The notes beneath the pieces were generated by a model, which did not search any database, was not told the DNA's origin, and saw only the letters and a list, made by a program, of their open reading frames with translations. A stretch of 6,300 nucleotides of DNA from Clostridia bacterium (GTDB taxonomy: Bacteria; Bacillota; Clostridia; Oscillospirales; CAG-272), in the NCBI GenBank assembly GCA_017540285.1, contig JAFYBI010000346.1, forward strand, positions 1-6,300, in the 5' to 3' direction. Below, piece by piece: positions 1 to 5,241 of this stretch. The first letter of the stretch is position 1. The number at the start of each line of letters is the position of its first letter. A program made the position numbers and the translations under genes.

Positions 1-656
1 AGATCGATGAGACGGTTGACCGTTCCGGCATTGCCGTCGAGAATGTCCGCGTCGGGAAAGAGGAGGCGGAACGAATCGCGGAAGTATGTGAAGTGCGTGC
101 AGCCGAGGACGACGGCGGCGACCTGTTCCCTGAAATCGATCACCGTGCGGAGATAGTCCCGTACGGTTTCAAAGCCGAATCGCTCTTCCTCCGCGAGCGT
201 CACCAGACCCGGAAGCGCGGCGAGCGTCGGCTGTACCCCTTCGCGAAAGCTGCGGTCGATGAGCGTGTGCAGCTTTTCTCCGCGGATGGTGACCGGCGTG
301 GCGCATATCAGGACGCGCTCTTCGGGATGGATCGCCGCGGCTGGCTTGACGGCGGGTTCCATACCGACGATCGGGATGGGAAAGCGTTCGCGCAGCTCTC
401 CGATCGCCATGCTCGTGGCGGTGTTGCACGCGACGACGACTGCCTCGGCCCCCCGTTCGCAGAGCGTCTCGACGGCGGCCGTGGCGAATCGGACGATCTC
501 TTCCTTCGTCTTGGTCCCGTACGGAACGTGATCGGTGTCGGCATAGAACAGGAGTTCGGCTCCCGGGATGCGGCGGAGCGCTTCGGAGAGAACGGTCAGC
601 CCGCCGATCCCGGAATCGAGAAATCCGATGGTTTTTAGATGTTTCAAAACAGACAT
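1..656 (-). CDS. murI: Glutamate racemase (C-terminus beyond window edge)
   Basis: Cytoplasmic enzyme converting L-glutamate to D-glutamate for peptidoglycan stem peptides. Translating the minus strand from the ATG at 656-654 gives 218 intact codons, still open at base 1. They carry the family landmarks: the DSGIGG motif (Asp14), PYG at 45-47, the first catalytic cysteine in ACNTAT (Cys77) and the second in LGCTHF (Cys186) with His188 following. Racemases of this family usually have about 260-270 residues, so roughly 50 are missing past the left edge; there is no sign of decay. Its own sigma-A promoter lies at 696-724. The start is uncertain: the AAGGAG ribosome site (659-664) is only 2 nt from this ATG and 11 nt from an in-frame TTG at 647-645. 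Either start keeps the whole domain. Identification rests on both Cys motifs and is firm. Confidence 0.96.
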   Translation of the reverse strand, partial: MSVLKHLKTIGFLDSGIGGLTVLSEALRRIPGAELLFYADTDHVPYGTKTKEEIVRFATAAVETLCERGAEAVVVACNTATSMAIGELRERFPIPIVGMEPAVKPAAAIHPEERVLICATPVTIRGEKLHTLIDRSFREGVQPTLAALPGLVTLAEEERFGFETVRDYLRTVIDFREQVAAVVLGCTHFTYFRDSFRLLFPDADILDGNAGTVNRLID

Positions 657-658
657 GG

Positions 659-664
659 CTCCTT
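659..664 (-). promoter_or_regulatory. murI Shine-Dalgarno with unusual spacing
   Basis: AAGGAG on the minus strand. It sits 2 nt before the ATG (656-654) and 11 nt before the in-frame TTG (647-645). The usual gap is about 5-9 nt, so neither start is ideally placed and the true murI start stays open. Confidence 0.6.
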
Positions 665-695
665 GCTTGGTCGTGATACCGTCTCTTTTTGTTTT

Positions 696-724
696 ATTAT
701 ATCGGAAAACAGGGAAAAAAGCAA
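696..724 (-). promoter_or_regulatory. Sigma-A promoter of murI
   Basis: On the minus strand: -35 TTGCTT (724-719), a 17-nt spacer and a perfect -10 TATAAT (701-696). Transcription would start near 689, giving a leader of about 33 nt to the murI ATG. It lies just past the tRNA terminator, so murI can be transcribed independently of the tRNA. Confidence 0.75.
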
Positions 725-734
725 GAGGAATGAG

Positions 735-762
735 AAAAACCCAGCCGCAGGGGATGGGTTTT
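735..762 (-). terminator. Intrinsic terminator after tRNA-Thr
   Basis: An 8-bp perfect inverted repeat (736-743 with 755-762), AAAACCCA against TGGGTTTT, encloses an 11-nt loop in which two more C-G pairs can form. Read on the minus strand, the stem is followed by a T run (739-735, partly in the stem). It lies between the tRNA 3' end (776) and the murI promoter. The plus-strand T run is shorter, so minus-strand use is more likely. Confidence 0.65.
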
Positions 763-775
763 CCGTATGAGAAAA

Positions 776-847
776 AGCTAGTGGTGGGGATTGAACCCAC
801 GACCTGCTGATTACGAATCAGCTGCTCTACCACTGAGCCACACTAGC
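776..847 (-). tRNA. tRNA-Thr (anticodon CGU)
   Basis: The complete 72-nt cloverleaf can be drawn on the minus strand. It has a 7-bp acceptor stem (GCTAGTG at 847-841 with CACTAGC), a D-stem GCTC/GAGC, an anticodon stem GCTGA/TCAGC with loop TTCGTAA, a 5-nt variable region AGGTC, and a T-stem GTGGG/CCCAC with loop TTCAATC. The anticodon CGT occupies 815-813 and reads ACG threonine codons. The discriminator base (776) is U. No CCA is encoded: the next bases are T-rich, so CCA must be added after transcription. It has its own consensus promoter and terminator. Confidence 0.97.
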
Positions 848-873
848 TTATGCCGAAGAAATTCAGCCTTGTC

Positions 874-902
874 ATTATACATGATCGGGACGGATTTGTC
901 AA
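874..902 (-). promoter_or_regulatory. Perfect-consensus sigma-A promoter of tRNA-Thr
   Basis: On the minus strand: -35 TTGACA (902-897), a 17-nt spacer and -10 TATAAT (879-874). This matches the sigma-A consensus in both hexamers with ideal spacing, as expected for a stable-RNA gene. Initiation near 867 would give a precursor leader of about 20 nt. Confidence 0.9.
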
Positions 903-923
903 GGGGGTTTTCGAAAAAAGATG

Positions 924-956
924 AAAAAAAGAAAGCCCCGGACGGGACTCTCTTTT
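924..956 (-). terminator. Intrinsic terminator of the zinc-ribbon gene
   Basis: On the minus strand a 13-bp stem (956-944 with 939-927, two G-T pairs) closes a 4-nt loop (GTCC). The T-rich tract TTTTTTT (930-924) forms the end of the stem and the tail. It begins 13 nt beyond the stop codon of the minus-strand gene ending at 969. Confidence 0.85.
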
Positions 957-968
957 CGTTGACAGGCG

Positions 969-1538
969 TTATTCGTTGTCGCCGTCGACGGCATCCTTGA
1001 TATCTTCAACGATATCCTCGGCCTTGTCCGCGACGGTTTCGGCGGCGTCTTTCACGGCGTCGGCGGCATCCTCGGCGAAATCCTCGACCTTGTCGGCGAA
1101 GTCTTCCGCTTTGTCTTCGACATCCTCGACGATGTCCTCGAGGGTGGTATCATCGGTTTCCGGTTCGACTTCGACGAGCTTTTCCTGCTTGGTGCCGCAG
1201 AACGGGCAGAACGCGACGTTTTCGTCGATCTCGTTGCCGCAGCTCTCGCAGACTCTTTCCTTCTTGAGCTTGGAGATCTGCTTCTTCGCGGCGGCGATGT
1301 CGGCCTTCAGCTTGTCAGCCTTCATGATATAGGCGGCGATGTCGCTGGTGCAGTCTTCGCCGTTTCTCTCGGCGGTGTAGAACAGACGGCCGATCTCTTC
1401 GTAGACGGAGCTGAGCTTCGCTTCCGAGGCCTTGATCCCCATCTTGAGCTTCACGAAAGCCGTGAGTTCGTTGGTCTTCTTGACGGCGCGGTCAGCGACG
1501 CCGGAGGCATTGCGCTTGAGTTCTTCAAAGTTGGGCAT
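969..1538 (-). CDS. Coiled-coil / zinc-ribbon / acidic-helix protein, function unknown
   Basis: A 189-residue protein in three visible parts. Residues 1-95 are Lys/Ala/Glu-rich and should form helices or a coiled coil. Residues 97-114 form a four-cysteine zinc ribbon (Cys97-x2-Cys100, Cys111-x2-Cys114, with PFCG at the second knuckle). Residues 130-189 are strongly acidic, alternating E/D, A/V and single Lys (143, 150, 163, 172, 181), an amphipathic-helix pattern like LEA or apolipoprotein repeats. There is no signal peptide or membrane segment, so it is probably cytoplasmic. An AGGA ribosome site lies 9 nt before the ATG. It is a single-gene unit with a near-consensus promoter and a strong terminator, suggesting solid vegetative expression. 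Small zinc-ribbon proteins of this build are common in Clostridia, but I know no assigned function. The acidic tail might bind a basic partner or coat a surface; that is inference. Confidence 0.9.
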   Translation of the reverse strand: MPNFEELKRNASGVADRAVKKTNELTAFVKLKMGIKASEAKLSSVYEEIGRLFYTAERNGEDCTSDIAAYIMKADKLKADIAAAKKQISKLKKERVCESCGNEIDENVAFCPFCGTKQEKLVEVEPETDDTTLEDIVEDVEDKAEDFADKVEDFAEDAADAVKDAAETVADKAEDIVEDIKDAVDGDNE

Positions 1539-1587
1539 GTTGATTCTTCCTTTCTTCCTGTTGGTCAGTGGTTTGTTTTACGATAAC

Positions 1588-1616
1588 ATTATACACGCAT
1601 TTCGCGGAAAAGTCAA
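1588..1616 (-). promoter_or_regulatory. Sigma-A promoter of the zinc-ribbon gene
   Basis: On the minus strand: -35 TTGACT (1616-1611), a 17-nt spacer and -10 TATAAT (1593-1588). Eleven of twelve hexamer bases match consensus. Transcription from about 1581 leaves a leader of roughly 43 nt before the ATG at 1538. Confidence 0.85.
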
Positions 1617-1678
1617 ATGAAAGTTCGATTAAAATGCGATGAAGAAGTAACTTTTCCATGAAGAGCGGTGCGGAGGCG

Positions 1679-1709
1679 CGCATAAATGCGGGCCGGTCCG
1701 GAAATACTG
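1679..1709 (+). promoter_or_regulatory. Candidate sigma-G promoter of spoVAC
   Basis: CGCATA (1679-1684), an 18-nt spacer, then AATACTG (1703-1709). The forespore factor sigma-G prefers a -35 like TGAATA/TGCATA and a -10 like CATACTA. Here five of six and five of seven bases fit. Start would be near 1715, about 27 nt before the ATG. No sigma-A hexamer pair is evident in this interval. The match is inference from a degenerate consensus. A second, weaker pair (TGAAGA at 1659, CATAAAT at 1681) has a 16-nt spacer. Confidence 0.45.
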
Positions 1710-1730
1710 CTCCCGGAATACCGAAAATCT

Positions 1731-1736
1731 GGGAGG
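1731..1736 (+). promoter_or_regulatory. spoVAC Shine-Dalgarno that fixes the start
   Basis: GGGAGG lies 5 nt before the ATG at 1742. It selects this start over the in-frame ATG at 1658, which has no ribosome site and would add 28 residues not typical of SpoVAC. Confidence 0.85.
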
Positions 1737-1741
1737 CATGC

Positions 1742-2182
1742 ATGACGGGAGATTTATACAGACGGTACGCCGAAGCACGGGCGCGGAAATCGCCGCTGCT
1801 TCAGAACTGCGTGAAGGCGTTCGTCACCGGGGGCATGATCTGCGCGGGTGGGGAGGCCCTGCGCCGCGGATTCCTCGCACTCGGATCGACACAGAAGACG
1901 GCGGGGGTGCTCGTGGCGGGGACGCTCATCGTCCTGACGGCGCTCCTCACGGGGCTCGGCGTCTTCGACAAGCTGGCGAAGCACGCGGGCTGCGGGACGC
2001 TGGTCCCGATCACGGGATTTGCGAATTCCGTCGCGGCGGAGGCGATCGACAGCAAGCCGGAGGGATATATCGCAGGCGTCGGTACGAAGATCTTTTCGAT
2101 CGCCGGTCCGGTCATTCTCTACGGAACGGCGGCGGGCACGGTCTTCGGGGTGATCTACTGGCTTGTGATCCGGTTCCGGTGA
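1742..2182 (+). CDS. spoVAC: Stage V sporulation protein AC (SpoVAC)
   Basis: A 146-residue integral membrane protein of the spoVA family, close to the roughly 150 residues of known SpoVAC. SpoVAC sits in the spore inner membrane and takes part in dipicolinic acid uptake during sporulation and release at germination; it has been reported to behave like a mechanosensitive channel. Landmarks are the N-terminal QNCVKAF (21-27), GGMIC (30-34), LLTGLGVFDK (68-77), the signature VPITGFANS (88-96) and AGPVILYG (121-128). Hydrophobic segments fall at about 23-37, 54-76 and 117-143. The N-terminal layout fits SpoVAC better than the shorter SpoVAE. It stands alone: upstream is a divergent zinc-ribbon gene, and 9 nt past the stop a terminator begins, then a convergent gene. 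SpoVAC is normally followed by spoVAD and spoVAE, so this may be a second copy or a dispersed operon member. Confidence 0.92.
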   Translation: MTGDLYRRYAEARARKSPLLQNCVKAFVTGGMICAGGEALRRGFLALGSTQKTAGVLVAGTLIVLTALLTGLGVFDKLAKHAGCGTLVPITGFANSVAAEAIDSKPEGYIAGVGTKIFSIAGPVILYGTAAGTVFGVIYWLVIRFR

Positions 2183-2187
2183 CGGAC

Positions 2188-2214
2188 GAAGGGACTGCTG
2201 AGGCGGTCCTTTTT
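2188..2214 (+). terminator. Intrinsic terminator of spoVAC
   Basis: GGACTGC (2192-2198) pairs with GCGGTCC (2203-2209) around loop TGAG, one pair being G-T, followed by TTTTT (2210-2214). It starts just past the spoVAC stop. Read on the minus strand the same hairpin follows the convergent gene ending at 2223, but its downstream tract (CCTTCG) is T-poor, so it is a weak terminator that way. Confidence 0.85.
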
Positions 2215-2222
2215 CGTTTGCT

Positions 2223-3755
2223 TTACATGCCGGCGAAGGTCTCATCGAGCCATGCGGTGCGATCAATCAGCCACTGGCGGAGATACTCTACATGCTCCTT
2301 TGCCGAGGAAAGCGCGCGGACGTGTGAGGGCTCCTGATTCAGCCGCTGTCCGAAGATGGGCCATCGTTCGAAATTGTGGTTGAACGAATCCTGATTCATC
2401 TCCCAGGTCCTGTCGATCTCCTCGATCATACGGTCGAAGAGCCCGGCCTCCTTCAGTTCGTTCCAGCGTTCTTTCACCAGATCGACGAACCACTGCCGCT
2501 GCATCAGCGCGATGTACCACTGGTTCTGCTGTCCGAAGCCGTTGTTCTTCCCGGCATAGAGCTTCTTGTAGCTGCCGTTGTCGAGGCGCTCGTCGTTCCC
2601 CATCGCGAGGTCAAAGTCCCACGAGGGGCCGAGGAAGAGCTTGCCGTCCTTCCGGTAGAGGAAGAAGCTCGACCATCCGCAGTCGATGTTTTTCGTGAGC
2701 TCCGCGAGGATATAGGAATCGACGACGGAGGGCAGATCGAGAAGCTTCTTGACGTCGGCGTCGCTTCCGCTCAGGACGGTGTCCCAGGCGGAGGTGATCC
2801 AGTCGTCGATGTAGTTGCAGCGGTCCGCAGTCAGACCTTCTTCTCCGCGGATCTCATACGGATAGCCGCGCGCGGTGAACCAGACGATCCCTTTCTCGCC
2901 GCCCTTGTAGGCATAGTTGTCAAGCTCGACGAGGAAGTCTCCGTCGACTTTGCCGGTCTCGTCGCCTTTCAGGATATCGATTTTGGTTTCGCCGGTCGTG
3001 ATCTTCTCGACGAGCAGATAGTTGCCGGCATACTCGTTGTTGAAGTAAAGCTCGACCAACCGGCAGGACGGTCCCCACGGGATCCCGTCAAGCTGATTCT
3101 GGAGCCAGAACGCGATGTAATTGCGGATCAGAGACTGGTCGCAGTGATTGGAGAGCAGGACCCAGTTGCGGTTCTTCCCCTCCCCGAGCCCGACGAGCTT
3201 CTGCTTGACGTCGAATTTCAGGGTGTAGGATTTCTTCTCCCACCCGAGGGAGGCATTCCCGCGGGTCTTGATCTCGCCCGTGACGCCGTTCAGCTGAAAG
3301 CGCCGCGGCACATTGGCAACGGAGAGCGTGAAACCGACGGTCTGGCTGTCGGACCAGACGGGTTTGCCGTTGTCGGTGTTGATGTAGACGGCCGGCGTTC
3401 CGGTATCGGTTTCTTCGAAGATCGCATAGATCGTCGTATTCTCGGCATACTTCTTCGCGCGGTGCTCGACGGTCTTTTCGCCGTCGCTCCACTTCACGAA
3501 TTCGAATCCCGGCGCCGCGACCGCTTCTACGACGGTGGTCTTTTCGCCGGGAACGAGCGTCTGGGAGGCGATTCCGGAGATATAACCGCCGTTCTCGGGC
3601 GTCACGCCGAAATCGACGATCGTCTCGTTTCGCGGGACCGACGCCTGCTCCTCCGACGTCTCGGCCGCTTCCTCCGGGCCTGCGGCGCAGGAGGCAAAGG
3701 TCAGCGGCAGAAGGAGCGCACAGAGCAACAGGGCGGTTTTGAGGGAAAAGCGCAT
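2223..3755 (-). CDS. CotH-kinase-domain lipoprotein with InlB-like repeat
   Basis: A 510-residue secreted protein. Residues 1-22 are a lipoprotein signal peptide (RFSLK, then a Leu/Ala core) ending in FASC, with Cys23 the likely lipidated residue. Residues 24-42 are an acidic linker. Residues 44-116 resemble a divergent InlB/Listeria-Bacteroides repeat (NGGYISG, then GFEFVKWSDG, ending TTIYAIFEE). From about 120 to 500 lies a CotH domain: KTRGNASL (163-170), KKSYTLKFD (174-182), NWVLLSNHCDQSLIRN (197-212), VELYFNNEYAGNYLLVEKI (234-252), ELDN (277-280), LTKN (353-356) and GPSWDFDLAMGN (376-387), whose two Asp fit the family's metal-binding site. Spore CotH is an atypical protein kinase that phosphorylates coat proteins; extracellular relatives are widespread and their targets mostly unknown. 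The start is the ATG at 3755, with GGAGG 7 nt upstream. The promoter is sigma-A-like, so a vegetative surface role is more likely than a spore-coat one (inference). Confidence 0.93.
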   Translation of the reverse strand: MRFSLKTALLLCALLLPLTFASCAAGPEEAAETSEEQASVPRNETIVDFGVTPENGGYISGIASQTLVPGEKTTVVEAVAAPGFEFVKWSDGEKTVEHRAKKYAENTTIYAIFEETDTGTPAVYINTDNGKPVWSDSQTVGFTLSVANVPRRFQLNGVTGEIKTRGNASLGWEKKSYTLKFDVKQKLVGLGEGKNRNWVLLSNHCDQSLIRNYIAFWLQNQLDGIPWGPSCRLVELYFNNEYAGNYLLVEKITTGETKIDILKGDETGKVDGDFLVELDNYAYKGGEKGIVWFTARGYPYEIRGEEGLTADRCNYIDDWITSAWDTVLSGSDADVKKLLDLPSVVDSYILAELTKNIDCGWSSFFLYRKDGKLFLGPSWDFDLAMGNDERLDNGSYKKLYAGKNNGFGQQNQWYIALMQRQWFVDLVKERWNELKEAGLFDRMIEEIDRTWEMNQDSFNHNFERWPIFGQRLNQEPSHVRALSSAKEHVEYLRQWLIDRTAWLDETFAGM

Positions 3756-3762
3756 GAGGGGA

Positions 3763-3767
3763 CCTCC
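3763..3767 (-). promoter_or_regulatory. Shine-Dalgarno of the CotH-like gene
   Basis: GGAGG on the minus strand, 7 nt before the ATG at 3755-3753. It favours this start over the in-frame ATG at 3791, which would place 12 polar residues before the signal peptide and has no ribosome site. Confidence 0.85.
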
Positions 3768-3814
3768 GCTTTCATATCGATAAGATGACATTCGGATGCA
3801 TCGTTTATTTGAAT

Positions 3815-3844
3815 ATTATAACCGATGGAAGACGCCTTTGTCAA
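3815..3844 (-). promoter_or_regulatory. Sigma-A promoter of the CotH-like gene
   Basis: On the minus strand: -35 TTGACA (3844-3839), an 18-nt spacer and -10 TATAAT (3820-3815). Both hexamers are perfect. Transcription from about 3808 would leave a leader of about 53 nt. The -35 abuts a small inverted repeat at 3844-3855. Confidence 0.85.
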
Positions 3845-3855
3845 CCGCTCGCGGT
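3844..3855. repeat. Small inverted repeat in the divergent intergenic region
   Basis: ACCGC-TC-GCGGT, a perfect 5-bp inverted repeat with a 2-nt centre, sharing its first base with the -35 box of the CotH-like gene and lying 57 nt before the symporter start. It could be an operator for either divergent gene, but a repeat this short can occur by chance in GC-rich DNA. Confidence 0.3.
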
Positions 3856-3900
3856 CTCGAAACTTCGGAGAAATTGTAAATTATGCGCTTGCCCGCCTGA

Positions 3901-3906
3901 AAGGAG
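3901..3906 (+). promoter_or_regulatory. Shine-Dalgarno fixing the GTG start of the symporter
   Basis: AAGGAG with a 6-nt gap to the GTG at 3913. It decides the non-ATG start: the first in-frame ATG would be deep inside the conserved domain. No confident promoter was found between 3856 and 3900; TAAATT at 3877-3882 is only a weak -10 candidate. Confidence 0.85.
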
Positions 3907-3912
3907 ACGTCC

Positions 3913-5241
3913 GTGCCGCTTTTTTCCGCTTTCGCTTCCGTCCTCGGCTCGGTATTGGTCCCCGGGACCCTTGCCGCATCCTCGATCCTCATCCTCCCGC
4001 GCGTCGGCCGCCGCAATGTCTTCTCGCCGGTCACGACGCTCAGACGCCTCTGCGAAAAGCCGGACGGCAACGGGACACATCCTCTCGCAGCCCTGTCCGT
4101 CGCGCTTGCCGGGACCCTCGGCGTCGGAAACATCACGGGGGTGGCGTCCGCGCTGATGTCCGGCGGGCCGGGAGCGCTCTTCTGGATGTGGATCGGCGCG
4201 CTCCTTGTTTTGCCGGTGAAATACCTCGAGGTGCGGCTTGCGGTCCTTTGCCGCCGCCGCGATGCGGGGGGATACTGCGGCGGCGCGATGTACGTCCTGC
4301 GCGACGGTCTCGCGGATCTTGCGGGACCGGGAAAAGCGGCGGCTGCCGGCGGGGTGTTCGCCCTTCTCTGCTGTCTCAATTCCCTCGTGACCGGGAACAT
4401 CGTACAGGCGAATGCCGCGGCCTGCGTCTTGACCTCGGACAGGAGGCTGCTCTGCGGGATCGCGCTCGGCATCCTCGTGCTTGTCTCGGTCCTCTGCGGG
4501 ACGCGCAGGATCGAGCGCATCACGTCCTGCGTCATTCCGCTCCTCACCGGCTTTTACATCATCGTCTGCCTGCATGTGATCCTGCCGAATCGCGTGCTGC
4601 TCCCGTGGATCTTCAAAACCGTCCTGCTCTCCGCCCTTTCCCCCCGTGCGGCGATGGGAGCGGCGATGGGCTTCTCCGTGCGGCAGGCGGTCCGATTCGG
4701 CGTCATGCGGGGGATCTTCTCGAACGAGGCCGGCTGCGGGACTTCTCCGACTGCACACGCGGCCGCCGATACGCAGTCCCCCGATCATCAGGCCTCCCTC
4801 GGCGTCGCAGAAGTCGTCTTCGACACGCTCGTCCTCTGCACCCTGACGGGCCTTGTCCTTCTGATCGCGGATATCCGGTGGGGCGTTCTTCCCTGGCACG
4901 AAACCGCGGACGCGGCGTCCGTCTCCATGGAGGCCTTCTCGAAAGCGTCCGGCGCGACCGTCGCCTCCCTCATCCGGCTGTCCGTCCTGCTCTTCGCCTA
5001 TTCGTCGATCATCGCGCAGTTTTACTACGGCATGACGGCGATCCGGTATCTCACCAAGAGAAAAACCGCCGCGATCCTCTACGGGCTGGCCTCTTCGGTC
5101 TGTCCGGTGATCGGGGCGGTGATCCCTGCCGGCATGATGTGGGTCGGCGCGGATCTTCTGCTCGGGTCGATGACCCTGATCAACTGTTCTGCTCTGGTTT
5201 ATCTGTCGCGAAGTGCGCGATGGGCTGGGACCCCTCGATGA
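3913..5241 (+). CDS. Alanine/glycine:cation symporter (AGCS family)
   Basis: A 442-residue polytopic membrane protein that should import alanine or glycine coupled to Na+ (or H+). It starts at GTG behind AAGGAG. Family blocks in order: LAGTLGVGNITGVASAL (65-81), GGPGALFWMWIGAL (84-97), KYLEVRLAV (102-110), GGAMYVLRDGL (122-132), then RGIFSNEAGCGTSPTAHAAA (269-288), which is the strongest AGCS signature, and a helix near VVFDTLVLCTLTGLVLL (301-317). There are about ten hydrophobic segments. The family usually runs about 440-490 residues, so it is full length, with a short C-terminal tail after the last helix (LVYLSR, then a few polar residues). It is divergent from the CotH-like gene and its last 62 bp overlap the convergent gene at 5180-5854; no terminator is seen after it. 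Alanine can trigger spore germination, but the sequence does not link this transporter to that process. Confidence 0.93.
   Translation: MPLFSAFASVLGSVLVPGTLAASSILILPRVGRRNVFSPVTTLRRLCEKPDGNGTHPLAALSVALAGTLGVGNITGVASALMSGGPGALFWMWIGALLVLPVKYLEVRLAVLCRRRDAGGYCGGAMYVLRDGLADLAGPGKAAAAGGVFALLCCLNSLVTGNIVQANAAACVLTSDRRLLCGIALGILVLVSVLCGTRRIERITSCVIPLLTGFYIIVCLHVILPNRVLLPWIFKTVLLSALSPRAAMGAAMGFSVRQAVRFGVMRGIFSNEAGCGTSPTAHAAADTQSPDHQASLGVAEVVFDTLVLCTLTGLVLLIADIRWGVLPWHETADAASVSMEAFSKASGATVASLIRLSVLLFAYSSIIAQFYYGMTAIRYLTKRKTAAILYGLASSVCPVIGAVIPAGMMWVGADLLLGSMTLINCSALVYLSRSARWAGTPR

Noticed and set aside
93..638. Open frame of 181 codons on the plus strand
   Set aside because: It lies wholly opposite murI; its Arg/Gly/Asp-rich product has no recognisable motifs, while the minus strand carries both catalytic cysteines.
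976..1170. Repetitive-looking DNA (tcctcgac/gtcttc motifs) suggestive of a repeat array
   Set aside because: It is the reverse strand of the acidic Asp/Glu/Ala codons of the zinc-ribbon protein; units vary in length and have no spacers, so it is neither CRISPR nor a tandem repeat.
1658..1741. Extended N-terminus for spoVAC from the ATG at 1658
   Set aside because: No ribosome site there; the 28 extra residues do not fit SpoVAC, and GGGAGG sits 5 nt before the ATG at 1742.
2376..3788. Open frame of 470 codons on the plus strand
   Set aside because: It is antisense to the CotH-like gene. Its product is a monotonous Asp/Val/Arg/Leu mixture typical of the reverse strand of GC-rich coding DNA, and it has no ribosome site.
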